From Polydactylus sextarius (taxonomy: Eukaryota > Chordata > Actinopteri > Polynemidae): a stretch of DNA of 64,000 nt. A program made the position numbers and the translations under genes. Below, piece after piece: positions 21,001-34,519 of the stretch (positions within the stretch are counted from its first letter, which is position 1; each line of letters starts with the position of its first letter). Below the pieces are notes generated by a model that searched no databases, had not been told where the DNA came from, and was given only the letters and a program-made list of their open reading frames with translations. The stretch is taken from NCBI GenBank assembly GCA_016801845.1, contig CM028909.1, positions 15,447,313 to 15,511,312 of the forward strand. The letters are read 5' to 3'.

Positions 21001-24000
21001 CAATTCCTTTGCTATCTTAATGTTTTATTACCAGCTGAGGGATTGTGCACGCCTGTGTAGGTTGAAAATATTTTGTTTCCTATTGTAGGTACTTTGCACA
21101 CGCAAAAGAGCAAGAAGCAGATAAAAACAACACGACTGTTGTTATTCATGAAAACAAATGTAAAGAGAGCTCTTCTCTAAATCTCATCCAACTCAATTGT
21201 TGTCTGACATTTCTTTATTCCTTGACATTTTCTCTTTCTTTTTCTGCACATGAATCTCTCTCCCGCTGCTCATAATCAATTTGTCCTCTCTGTGGCCCTT
21301 TTTTTCTTTCCATCCTCTATCATTGTCTACACGCCTCTTGTCTGACATTACCCTGTCTTAACCTTGCGTGCCCCTTGTCTTCACTCCTCCAGCCAATGTG
21401 TGCAGTGGGTGTAGTGTGTAATAGGATGGCACAGTAGGTGAGATTAAATTAGGCCAGTATATGGGGATTACAACCCACTCAAAACCTGATCCCCTCCCAC
21501 TCTCTGAAATCCAAACCTAATGAATATATCACGGCTGACAGGAGATAAGACAGCTGCAAAAAAGGGCAATCACAACATCACTGAGACATAAAGAGGAGAC
21601 AGATACAGACGGCCCAGTTACTTACATCACTTTCTGATGCTGTGGCAGTTCAAGTGTGTTTGGGTGCTTGTGTTACACACCCCATCTACTTCGGTTATGG
21701 TTAATTCAAATGAAGTGGACGTATAGGGCAGGGAAGAGCTACGTGAAACCAAATCAATACACTCTGAATAACTATGCCTTTAAATGGATTTAGAACCACA
21801 TTGTGTGTTTCACATGGCAGAAAATGACGTGTGCCACTCAGTGCCAAGCAGCCACTAACATCTCAAAAAAACACAAACAGCTAATATCAGTTTTTTTCCT
21901 GGCTATGTGTGTCTGAACTGCAACACACCAAACACTGCTTCTCTGTTTTTAGAGCAATTTATAATCTTAATTAATCTGCTGCTGAGCCACAAAGTTCTCA
22001 GACTGAATTTTCAGTAGCAGAGTGAGTTCTGAGTGTGTTCTGAGACGCTTCAGTAGAGTAGATCAGCTCTGTAATAAGGTTTGGTGCTGAAATCTAATCC
22101 AGGAAGGAAAGGGAAATATATCAACAATTTGACTGTGATCAAGCATTTGTGCCAGAGTGTAAATTGGGAGATTTTCCTCAACTGCTATTCTGTGACTGTC
22201 AGAAGTTTTTGCTAAGTATTGGCAATAAAAAATATATGGGCTGAAGTCATTCCAAGGACACTGAGAAGTGTTGTCACGGGGGTAAACTGACAGGCAACGG
22301 TTTTGAAAAAGCTGAGAAGCTCAGCAGAGCAGTATGATGTAATTTAAAGCAAAGCGACAGTGGTGAAGTATCCTACCATGCCTCAAGGTTTCATTAAAAA
22401 TGCAACCAGCCTCTCTGTAAAAGATCAATAAATTAGCAAACCAATGCTGCCACGACACCTTAATAAGCAGCTGGTGCAATGTAATCAAAACCAGAAAGGT
22501 ACAATCACACATAAATTCCCCAAAGTGTCACAATATGGTTAGTAGTGTTTGAGATGTTGTCAATACCACCAAGTAGACATATTGGATTCTATCAGATGGA
22601 GCTAAATTTGATATTATGATATTTTGTTTTCTTTAAACAACAGAAACAGTATATTTTTAAATTAAAAAAAACTACTGGTTCTGTTGTATCTTACTGATTA
22701 GATACAGTTTTAGTCCCATCAACATCTGTTGTTTACCCAGACAGCAGGGAAAGGTGAAGTGTTCAGATCTCTCCTACATATAAAATATTTTATTATAAAT
22801 AAAAGATTGAAGTGTAAAGAAAAGTCCATAAATATACAATATGAAGTACATAAATATTACTTGCAAAATGTAATAAAAGTATTAATGTTAAACTACTGGT
22901 TTTATACCTCTGACTGATGTATTATACATACCTTTATATATGACATTAGTAGTTTATTTACACTGATGCATCCAGTAACCATGTTACTGTTGTAGTTGCT
23001 GCAGGTTGAGCAAGTTTACTTTATTTCCCTTTATTTACAGAAACACCAGATAAATCTGAGAGCTTGTGGTTGGTGAAGCTGTTAACAACTCATAGTTATC
23101 TGAAATGTGACCCTGACTACACACTAACTACACATAAGAAAGCAAAACAGTTAGAACACAACTGCTTTTTAGTAATATGTCATATTTAAAAGCTTGCGTG
23201 AAATCCACTGAGTAAAATATTCATCTTAGATGTAAGTGGTGACTAAATCAACCCTTCTTACTGAAATGTAGTGGAGGGGAAGTTATAAAGCAGCAGAAAA
23301 TGAAAATATTCAAGTTAAGTACAAGCACAAGTTGTACTCAAGTGCAGTACTTGAGTATATAGACTTTCTACCACTGATAGCTAAATATATATTATTGTAC
23401 AACTGAAATGGAGGCTCATCATAATACTATTACCAGGACCACCCATCATAAAATTGCTAATATTATTAACAATATCATTTGTTTGCTTTTATGATTAAAT
23501 TCAAGTTTAATTCAATTCCTATAACATTTTTGAGCATTCTAAGATAAGTTATAAATCAAAATAAAAATACAAAATGTTCCCCACTTGACTTAATTAATAA
23601 TTATCATGGGTCTTATGGAAAAATGAAAAGCAAACTAAAAGCATGAATAACTTTCTTTGAAGCAAACAAAAAATGCAATATATAACTTATAATATAATTT
23701 TCCCAGGAAGCCATTAAATTTAGAGCTTTACTTACTGAATCTGAACAATGCCGCCATCACACACTTGACATTACCGCTTACAAATGAAAGGCAGTAACTA
23801 ATATCGTTATAATTCATGCATTCATGAGGGCAACTCATCCTGGCCCCTTGAGATAGTGACTCATACACGCAGACTAATGTACAGAAAAACATCTCTGACA
23901 ATCGACAGAACACTTCATAGAGACAGACGCATGCAGTTGGGAAATCCACTGGACAGAGGGTCATTTTAGTCCGATTATATTCACTGATGTGGACAATAAA

Positions 24001-27000
24001 GCTTCTTTGATAGAGCTGACTGTGATCCAGAGGGAGTGACACTAAGGGGAATTCTCTGTGTTGCTGAGACAAAGAAATAATTTTGTCAGAAAGAAGAAAA
24101 AGATGAAGACAGCATCAACAAGGCAAGGAGAAGGCCAGATGTGGAGTTTCATATCTCCCCTAATTCATATTCAATTGTATGTGGAGCTTTATTGCTTTAT
24201 GGCTTTCCTGTCTGGTTCATTTTGAACAGTGAAGAAATTCTGTTCACATTTTTTATTTATTTATGTTTTGCATCATTAATATAAAGGTGATGAAAGAATA
24301 TATGGGTTTGTTTTATAGTTTCTAAATTTTACATTATGTTTTTTTCTCTTGAATATCAGAAGCCTCCGGTTTTGATATTTGTACGACCGTAATCAATTTA
24401 TCTCCCTGTTTCAAATAATATCCACTATGTGGTTCTAGTTGTGTAATTTCAACCTGCAATATCATTTTTGTTACCCAGGGGGGCTTCTTCATTTTTTCCT
24501 CCCTCACCGCATCACTTTTGAAATCTATAACAAGGCAATTCACTCTACCAAATTAAATTCATTTCCATATATGACGCCTCTATTTGTGCCCTTGTCTCCA
24601 TCACAGGTTCAATTGTATAATAGGTTGGGATTTATGATTCTTTGTCTGAGGGCCTCTTTCTGGGAAGGCTAATAGGAGCCTGAGTCATTATTTTGATTAA
24701 GACCCCGATCTGAGTTTGTCTATCCACTACTGCATGAATACTGATGGGACAAGTGATAGCAAAGAACTGCATGGTGCGAAAAGGAAGAGAGACGTAGAAG
24801 AAGAAAAACAGATTACCTTGTCTGAAAGGTTTGTTCTAACAGTATAAGGAGAAAGAACAGGACTCTTAAGTGGTGACAAGAACAAGACGGTTCACAATAT
24901 ATAAATATATGAAATGACAATCCTCACACTTTGTCATATCTTCCATAACAGCCTTTATCTTTCTACCATCAGCATACTGTCCTGCAGCCTTTTAAATCAA
25001 TCATTTCCATCTCTCCTCGCTGCCTATCCCATCTCACCTCTGCACATTTCATTCTCCCCTTTTGCACGCCTTCCTTCCCTCCTCCTAAATTCTCTATAAT
25101 CATTTACCCGTGGCTGTCCTGTCAATCCATGTGACCCTTAGCTCCTTAAATCACCACAATGTATTCTCCACCAAACCCTGACAGCATGTCTACACAATAC
25201 CCCACTTGACACCCAGTGGGCTGACTCCCATCTGCACAATCTAAATCAAACAGCCTCCAAGCTGCATCCAGGGAGTGGTGGGGGTATGTAGGGTGGGTGT
25301 GGGTGTGTGCAGGGGGGGGGTGATCCATCTTGACAGTATCCTGAAGGTGTACATGCAACTGTGCACACACATATGCAGGGCATCGAAAAGACACAAACAA
25401 GCTTGAAGATAACTCAGGAGAGTTCGCTCCTGAGTCTTTGAATCTGCACTGGTGTGTTACTTTACAACTATTATTTTCAAAAGGATGACAAAAAAAAAAA
25501 CAGAGATGAAAGAGTCATTGTTGACACTTCAGTCTAAGCGATAGTTCCCTTTCATATCCATTTATTTTACCCTGACTGTTTTTTGTAAATGGCTGAATCC
25601 TAAGGAAGTGCAGTGTATGGTCTTACTAGCAGATAACTAATATAGATGATAATATAAGATAACTAATCAGGCCAAGCAGTCAACGTCAGAGAATGTTTAA
25701 ATTTGGCGCACTGCAACAGGATGTCTTGTGTTTACTTGTCAAGCATTTGTTTATGCCAAAAGTTGCACAAAGTTTTAAATGCACAGACTCATGTTTATGT
25801 GTTCTCATAACTGTGTTTGTGTGAGTGCTTTGACTAGCAAAGGTGCCCTGAGGCTTTAACAGGTGGCATAGGAGCGAATGGCCGGTACAACGCTGCTCTT
25901 CCCTGGAGTTGCTCCTGACTGGCAGAGCAGATCACTCCTCTCCTCCTACACAACACCAGCTCTCTGCTTCAGCTGCAGGACTAAAGGCATTTGGAAACAA
26001 GCCAGTCTCTCACTAACATTATCTCTCAATAAAAATTGATATAGGAAAAGCATCAATATTTGACAATACATTGCAGGGCTTTATCTTCCTCAATTGTAAT
26101 CTGACAAATTATGTCAATTAATTTTTAGAAATCCTTCTTTTAATCCTGTCTTTTCTTTTTATTCCTTCCCTTTGCTACAGCCCATCCTTCCCTCTGACCT
26201 TGCCTTTTTTTACATCCTAATTGATCCCTCTGTCTCACTCGCCCTCTCTCTTTTTAATACCTATACCAGACATTATGCATTAAAGGAAGCATTAAAGTGT
26301 GTTTCCTTTCAAAAGGAAGTCAACCTTCTTCTCCTTCTCCTCTTTCTCTTTTTTTATGTTGCTTACACCATCCGCCCCTGTCCCCCTCTCCTCACATAAA
26401 TCCCTGTTTCCATCCATCTCTTTGATGGAACAGCTCAATTAACCAGCCCGCGTCAGAGGGGAGATTACATTCTGCACCATACTGTAGCGAGGGTAATCAT
26501 ACACTCCATGTCTAGCCAGCTACTCCGACAACAACATCTCTGCTACACCGGCAGCTCTAAGCTTCGTCTAGAAATGCGACTGCCACAGTCATGCAAACCC
26601 CAGTGCATTAAACAGTATGATAATGTGACCAGCAGTGGGTCTCTGGAGCATTGCTGCTATGGAGAGGATGCTCACACATGCATACACACACACGTACATG
26701 CTATTCTCCCCATCACGCCCTCTTCAGCAGTGGCTGTATCGTGATCTATTGTGTGAATGTGTACAGTGCAGTGTTTATGGATGTTATGTACAGATGGGAA
26801 CAAGTACATGTTGGGTACAACGCCTTCCCTCCCCACCAGTCCCTTGACTGGGTCCATCTGGGACAAGCTGAGGCATGAAGGGAGGGCGAAAAGAGAGCAG
26901 GTTCTCTATACCAATGGCGCGCACACACACACACACATACGCTCACACATGGCAGGAGCAGATGTACATAGATATGCAAAAACCCACAAATGCATAGCTT

Positions 27001-29000
27001 GCTTGTGGCATTTAGTCCTAGCTTCGCTATTTAAGTGCATTGCATGAAAACATACCCAAACTCTACCGCACTTATCAACAAAACAAAGGCGTGCATAAAC
27101 AGCATACAGACAAAACATGGTGCCTTCAGCAGCTGCTTGTTGCAATACAGTTTTCTACATCATTAACACAACTGGTAGGTGGAATATTGTCTCTTTTCTG
27201 CCGCTGGGCAGAGCAGATGTGTAATAGGCCACAGAGGATGACAGCAGCCAGCTGTGTGGCATACAGCCAGGTGAGTGCCTGCTTTTCATTGGCACACCTC
27301 CACAGTCTGCTGTGTGCGCTGCCCCACCCTTATTTTCACTTCCCCTCATATCTGCTTCCATATTAATCTTGCTCTCTCTCGCTCCATCTCCTGTTGATAT
27401 CTGAATCTTCATATCTTGTGACTCTTTTTAGATTCCTTCCTCCCTTCCTTCCCTACAAGGTGTGTAGTTTAAGGTTACCCAGTTCTGTCATTGCCAAGGC
27501 AAAACAGACTCACTGCAGCTGCAGGAGATAAGATTGGTAGACTAGAAAATTGTTTTTGTCTGTTCTGCTGTGCTGTTCACCGTGAAGCTGAGGTTCATCC
27601 TCCACACCAGTGAAAATTGTAGCAGCACATTGCAATGATGAGCTGCACTGAACATTAAGCTACTCAGCTATTTACTGGGGAGGGGAACATGATGAGGAAA
27701 TGAATATTCATATTAAAGTAACAAGGTAGAAAGGGAGGGTAAAGCAAAGCGGATAATTTGCCTTAGAAATTACCAACAGTTTGCAGAAAATGCGTAAGGA
27801 AATATGAATTGCTAAGCAGCAGATTTAAAGTATTTGCATATTATATATATTTTTTGTTTGATATTCCATTGTAAACCATGATAGATGATGATAGAACCAT
27901 GATAAAGATACATTTTTGCAATAAATGTATAGTGACACAACAGATTTCACATGCAGTTCAATACCATTCAAAAACACATATTTGAAGTGAATGCTATTGA
28001 ATCAATTCTTGCAATAAGCTTTCAATAAACACAAATCACAACTTTTGGGGGAAATCAGAAAAAATAATGAAAGTAAATATAAACCAACGTTAGACTGCGA
28101 TGATGGCCAGTAAAGTGTTGAATGAGGTAGTACAATAGCAAGCACAGCATTGCTGTAGATTTAATATTAATGTGAGACAAGGCCCTGTTGCATGCAACAT
28201 AATCAAACAGAAAAAGATTTAAAGAAAAGGGGAAAAAAAGAAATTGTGTACCAACAGGTTATACACGACACCTGTCTTTATAATACTCTGTTAAACTGTT
28301 CAAACAGTTAAAAGTAATGCAGTTCTGCAGTGCCACCACTGAAAGTGTTATAACATTTGTCAAATTATAATTTTTTTTTTATAAAATGGGTTGAAATAGC
28401 TTTGATTTTATAGTTTTCCTAAACACTGACACAACAGATGGCTATGATGATAGTGAATAATACATCTCCAAGGAGAAGGTATTTTTAAAAAGGTTAAAGT
28501 AATTTGCATGAAGCAGAGTATCATCTTTTACCCTGTAGAAGATGAAGCAAAGGTGTGATTCCATAACAAGCCACCTCCACCTAGAGCCTAATTAGTCCCC
28601 TCACCGTCTCCTCTCTCTCAGTTTAATGACACTGTTTAACTGTTTATCTCATCACAATAAGATCTTCTTACCTGCTCGGTGATGCGCCTTCTCCTCTGGC
28701 AACTCCTTTCGTCCTCTCGGCTCTCTGTCTCTCTTATCTACTTGTGCCTTTTTCTTTTTCTTCTCTGTGAAAATTGATTGTGCACCTCTCCTCTCTGCTG
28801 ATGCTGCAGTGATAGAAAAATACACCCTCCTTCAGGCCTCTCTCTCTCTCTCTCCACCCTCCCGGACTCTCATTGGCTGCCTGTTAGAGGTGACATCACC
28901 CTTCTTCTTCTCTGCCTGCCTCCCTCTGTCCTCCTGTGTTCCCTCCCTCACTTTCTCTTCACCTCAATCTCAGTGGATTCTGGCCATTCCTTTATTGTAC
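18001..29000. other. Non-coding DNA between l1cam and huwe1, middle part
   Basis: No exon with both splice sites and a recognisable protein was found on either strand. A degraded MITE occupies about 22725-23376. A G-run (25313-25320) and pyrimidine-rich stretches (for example 26120-26400 and 28590-29060) are present. The short open frames here look like chance. Confidence 0.5.
22725..23376 (-). mobile_element. Degraded hAT-like MITE (teleost CAGTGGTGGAAAG family)
   Basis: Read on the minus strand, the element begins at 23376 with CAGTGGTAGAAAG, followed by ACTCAAGTACTGCACTTGAG and GTACTTAACTTGAATATTTTC. This is the terminal pattern of a very common fish non-autonomous hAT repeat. Further in, CTCCACTACATTTCAG (about 23255-23275) is the expected next block. 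The other half (22730-22900) retains AAAAGTCC, GAAGTAC and TGCAAAATGTA strings of the far end. The far terminal repeat is eroded, so the left limit is approximate. No transposase is encoded. Confidence 0.65.
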
Positions 29001-31279
29001 TACCCCCACCCACTTCCTGTCCTCTATCTATTCCCTCTGTCCTCTTCTTCCTCTGTATACAGTCTGATTTAGTCCTGTCCAGCTGCTCTTATTGCTGTGC
29101 AGTGCAGTGCCAAGCATATTAATGCATATTGTATATTAGCATAAAGCACATAGCCCACAGCCCTTGAGCTCTTCTTCTTCATCATTTTTCCTCCTGCACC
29201 ACTTCAGAAGCTAATAGACTACATTGATAAAATAACGACCATATGAGGTTTGATATTACTCCCCTCTATGATCATCCAGGCTCAACTTTCATAAACTCAG
29301 TTCATTATGATAGTGTTGCAGGTCCCAGGCATGCGATTATGCTAATAAAAAAAAAGTTAAATGAGCAGAAAGGAAAATGTTAGACTGTATTTTCACCTTT
29401 AAAACAGCCAAATGATCTTCCAACTTTATTTACAACAATATGAAAACAATGGTTTCTTTAAACAGGTATTACAACATGGAACCCTTTTTATGTGTCACAA
29501 CTGGGATGAATGCTGCTCAGTGCTGGTGATTGGAAATGTGTGTAAAATTATCAGCCTCTCATATCTCAATGTGGAGGAGGGCTGTAGTGATTTTAGGGTA
29601 ATAAAGACCAGGCTGATCCAGCAGTTGTTTAATAGTGTTGTGACAAGGTAATGCTATCGTTGAAAGTCATGAGGTGACTGTACGTTTGTGCACACATGAT
29701 TGAGATGTTTTATTTCATACGCTGCATCATAATTACTGGCCATTTATGTATGAGTCAATCAGCCCGGTTTGCCCTACATGCCCTTAAAAATACAAAAACA
29801 CAGAACAGAATCTGAACCTTTATATCTTTTTAATAATAGATCTAGTTTATTATTAAAACCTCTTCAGTTCATATTTCCAAAAACACTGAGCTCTTCTGAA
29901 CGATTATTGCTCCTAATTCTGCCCAGTTAAAATCCAAAATTGACAGAGATTTCTCTATTATTGTCTGCAGACTGCAGTTAAGCTCTCAGTATAAAGATTT
30001 TTATTGTGTGCATTTACATTTGTTTACAGGGCACAACTGTATCAAAATACAGTCTCATGGAGCTCCTAGTGTGGTCAAACACTTAATAGAGTGTCTCAAA
30101 CTTTAATCAAAATACTGTGTTTTCAACATCATCATAGAGGACTAGGTACAATATTGTTTTTCTGCGTGTTTATAAGTGTAATGATATAAAAAGTTAATAC
30201 ACAAGCAAATAGATTTAAATTACATGAGAGTCACTGGTGAAGATTGGACAGTGTTTAAACCTCCAAAAATTGCACATAATGATCTTTGATCTGAAAAGAA
30301 AGACAAAGAAAGTCTTGGATGAGAAATGTGCATGAGAATATTTTCACAGTCATTCCACATTTGTTCCTAAAAATAAAGTCCCCTGAACAGCCCAGGTAAT
30401 TGGGGCAGCACCATGTCCAGGCAGAACCCCCCACACCACCACCACCACCACCATTTCCACTGAGCTGCTGTAGTTTCTCTTTGTGCTTCTTCTTCTTCCT
30501 GACCGTGCCAGCGCGCCCATCTGCCGCTGGTGCCCGAGGATCTGCCAGGCATGTAGAGTAGACAAAAGCGGCTATAGGAGCAGAAAGCGCAGGAAAAATG
30601 ATTGATGACGTTAGTTTAGATAGGTGCAAACCTTGGCCATTATCCTCAAGAGAGGCGGGGTGTCTGGAGAAAGGCTGCGAGTTCAGGGTCAAAGCAGCAG
30701 CTGGATGGACGCCAGGAGGGGAAACAAAAACTGAGAGAGGATAGGACATGACAATGTTAATTCAATATGGAATCAAATGTAGAAATGATTATTTCAGTTT
30801 TGTAGCACAGTCAAAAAAACGGTGGATGGTTTTAATTAAACTAGTTAATTGTAAAAGATTTTAGACAAATAAAGACAAATATTAATGGATGAGGAATTTT
30901 TAACCAACAAAAATATTTTACTTATTTTACTAACATGGTGCTACTGAAGTGTAATTGCCAATATGACTCTCAATCTGACCATTGTCTGAGTCATTTCAGC
31001 TCCTCTGTAATTACCAAGCTATTAAAACAACAAGAGGTAACACTGTAATACCAGGAGTCAACTGTAGAAAGTCTCACTCAGACTGATCAATACAGATCCT
31101 GATGTCTCTCCTGTGTCTTTCTGATTGTTTCACCTCGTCGTAGTCACAGTTTCACATGAAAGAGAACAGAGCAGGAAAATAAATCTGCCCCCTCCTCCTG
31201 ATCTCTGTAGTGTAAATTTATCTGCTTCATACCATTTGGGCGGGGCATTTGCTCAAAACCATTCACCTGTGTGAAAGTG

Positions 31280-31305
31280 TTTTTTTTTTTTTTTTTTTTT
31301 TTTTT
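31280..31305. repeat. T26 homopolymer
   Basis: An uninterrupted run of about 26 T on the plus strand in non-coding DNA. Confidence 0.95.
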
Positions 31306-31429
31306 AACTTAGCCTTGCAAGAGCTCTCTGCTCATTTTGCTTCCTCCCTGACTTGACTGTAAGTGAGTCAGCTGGCAGACTGGAGGGAGAGATGGAATGA
31401 TATATGAGGAGAGAGACGGGAAAGGAAGA

Positions 31430-31434
31430 GAGAC

Positions 31435-31494
<60 letters not shown>
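31430..31494. repeat. (GA)n microsatellite
   Basis: About 65 bp of GA with two ACAG interruptions near the left end. A related purine-rich stretch surrounds it. Confidence 0.95.
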
Positions 31495-31496
<2 letters not shown>

Positions 31497-31810
31497 CTTG
31501 AATGAACAACTTAAGGAGTTGCAGGAAAAAAAAACAGGTGCAGTCAGCAAAAGACAGGGGAGAGAGGAAGAGAGAGAGAATTCCATCAGCTTAAAATAAA
31601 GGGGACGGAGGCAATATAGTAAATGGCTGCAGTATGGGTGTGGAGGTTCAGACAGAGAGGGAGGGGGGACAGAAGTATTTGCGATGGAAAGCAAATGTGA
31701 TTAAAGCAGAAAGGGAGCAGAGGATACAACGTCATAGACGAGGGTGTGGTGGATACAAATGCATAGAGACAGGTGTCAAAAAAAGCTACAGAAGAAGGCC
31801 TATAGGGTTT

Positions 31811-31841
31811 ACCTTCTTTTACCTATAGGGTAAAAGAAGGT
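31811..31841. repeat. 13-bp perfect inverted repeat with 5-nt loop
   Basis: ACCTTCTTTTACC at 31811-31823 and its exact reverse complement at 31829-31841 flank TATAG. The 9-mer CCTATAGGG occurs at 31799-31807 and again at 31822-31830 across the loop, so a short direct repeat accompanies the inversion. Confidence 0.88.
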
Positions 31842-34429
31842 CTAAAAGCACTGCCGTCCTCAAAAATTAGACTGTATAGATGGAGGAGGAAAAGGTTTAA
31901 AAGGAGGAAAAGAGAGGAACCACAGCAGGTCAACAAATGAATATGACAAAAAGTGAAAAAACTGAGAAGACAGTAGTTAACTGTTTAAGATAAGATTTCT
32001 TTCTACAGGGTGATAGGTCAATACGGGATAAATGTGGATATTTAGACTTAGTAAAAAATAGAAGAGTGTAGTTATATAGAGGATAATAACACATAGGAGA
32101 AAGCTAAATAAGAGCAAGCTTGACAACAAAAGATTACAGCAACAAACCATGAAACCAGGTTACACTGCTCCAACCAGAACTTGCCGCATTGTGACATTTT
32201 TTGAAAGAAAGCTGAAGGGAGAAAAAAAGGCAACAATTATTTAGCCCCTTTTTCTTCTTCCTCTCCTGCCACCATACATTTGACATGTGAGTTAACAGCA
32301 CAACACGAGCTGGGAGTGGCACTACATTCATTAGTGGTGCAGAGTCATGTGTGAAAGTGGTCGTAGTCTAGACCCTTGAACAGCAAGGTGAAGGTAACCC
32401 AGAGTTAAAAAGACAGTGTAGGAGAGAGAGAACGTGTTGAGAGTGTTGAGGAGACAGTTGCTGCCACATAGAGACTGACAGATAAGGATTTAAAAAAAAA
32501 AAAAAGATGGCAGAGGAGAAAAGAAAAAAAGAGAGAGATGATGTGATAATATTACAGGAAGAAGAAGAGAGGTGACAGGCAACGGAGCCAAAGATAGAAT
32601 GAGTGAGAAGTGTGCAGTCAGGGGAAGATTCAACAACTCTCTGCTCCTGCAGGGCCCAAACACTGACTGCACGGCTGCACAATTGGTGCGTTGCTGATGT
32701 TGCTGGTGTTTGGAGATTCATTGATCCGGTTAAAGTCATTACTTGGCCAGAAGGTCAGCCAGCCGTCTCTGACCTGGCGTTAATCACTCACTAATTGAAG
32801 GGAAATGGCTCTGATTTAGTTTCCTGCCGTGCTTTGAGTGGCCCGGCTGCCAGATATGACCAGCACTTCAGTCACCAGAACACATCTCATTAAGCATGTT
32901 AACAGCGTGTGCATAGCTGTGAGTCAACCTCAGACAAATGTGCAGCGGTACGCCAAAGATTAGAGCACCAGCAGAGATATGTTGTCGTTGTTATCAGAGG
33001 ATCAAAATGAGGCCAGACAGAGCAGCTTATGTATACTCAAATTTTTCACCATTGATATTCAAACTAATGTAGTATTTGTTATTGTGCAGACACCTTGCCT
33101 TGTTGTTAAAACACTGGAATGATTGTGTTAGATTACCGCATTTCATTTAATGTTTTTTAATTTTTTTTGCCTCCAACAAAATAACAATTGAAAGTCAGTT
33201 AATTACATTATAACACAGTGTATAGGAATTTCATCATGTTATGATTTGTATTTTTTTTTTTTCCACATGCAGCTTAATGTGGTGTTTCAATGAAAAAGGT
33301 TGAGTTGAGAAGGGTCTTTTAAACGATATTTATAAATATGAAAAAAAAAAGGAAAAATAAAAAAAAGCTGTTTATTTCTGATGGAGCTGTCAAATCCCTC
33401 TGCATTTTTCTGCCTCTGGCCATGTTACATCTCTCCGTCAGTGGCTCATCTCCAAATGCTAACCTTCAGTAGTTGACCGCATTTCATGATCTGTAACATG
33501 ACAGGGCTGAATTTTCATGCAGTGGCTTCTCTCCTCTAAAATGCCACAAGGTGCCCACTGCTGTGCCACCGAGGGGAGGTGACAGAGAAGCTTGAAGGGT
33601 AGGGGGTTGCAGATGCAGTGTGGTAAATAGATAGCAACCAGGCATAATTGGAAGCTCAGAGGTAATAAAGACTATAACCTTTACAGTAGACAGACTGTCA
33701 CTTCTGGTTTGGGTCTGGACTCGGTGGTATCTCTGTGTTTACTTCAGTGACCAAAGGCCAGTCTATACGCACCCACCTGCGCCCAACTTCTTCACAGCTG
33801 ACTTCTTCCCTTAAAGGACAAAACGCACGCAGATGCACACATATATCAGCACTAAGCCAAAGGATTTGTCACTGCTTAAGCTTATCTGTTAAGAAAAAGA
33901 AGAAAGTAGTATCTGGTGCTCTCCTTACCCGGTTCTCGTCCTCACAGGCAGAGCAGAGATAGCAACTTAATCAGGAGGTGATGACAAACCAGACAGATTG
34001 ACAACAGCACATGACACCCTCCCTAACCCGTCACGTTGCTGTCTAAGCCGAGGCCCGCTCCTGTCCACCTTGATATGTCAAAGTTCTCCTTTATCTGTGC
34101 TTTTTGAGCTCAAGGTGTCACAACATTCACTTTAAGAAACTCAAGATCAAGAAAAAATGGAGAGAAAAAAAGGGCTTCTCATTAGCAAGTTTCCACCGGG
34201 ACACTTTATATTTGGAACATCTATCATGAACACACCACACTGAATTAATGCAGAGAAACAATGACAAGTTGTCAGTGTGCTGCTCACACCCTGTAAATAG
34301 CAGTACTGCTAACTGGTGTCTACTGCAAATGAATCCAGCGTTTACTGATTATGAACATTAAGGCACAGAGTATAAAATAAAAACATGTTTATTTTTTACT
34401 TTTTTTAATTTTATTTTATACTATGTGTC

Positions 34430-34519
34430 TTACTTGTGTGCCTTAAAGCCAAGAGCTGCTGAACAAAATTTCATTGTGCCTTGCATAATGACAATAAAGA
34501 TTCTTGAGTCTTGAGTCAA
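34430..34519 (+). mobile_element. Probable LINE 3'-tail fragment (L2/CR1-like fish type)
   Basis: The segment contains AATTTCATTGTGCC, then CATAATGACAATAAAGATTC and a TCTTGAGTCTTGAGTC repeat tail. The combination of a poly(A)-signal-like ACAATAAAG and a short tandem tail is typical of truncated fish L2-type LINE copies. No reverse transcriptase sequence remains, so this rests on a short recalled pattern. Confidence 0.5.

Noticed and set aside
22070..22110. Possible REST/NRSE silencer element of the kind known in the L1 gene first intron
   Set aside because: One half-site (GGTGCTGAA) is perfect, but the other half matches only about 6 of 10 bases and the spacing is off. The CpG-rich GCACCACG at 8450-8470 also lacks the second half.
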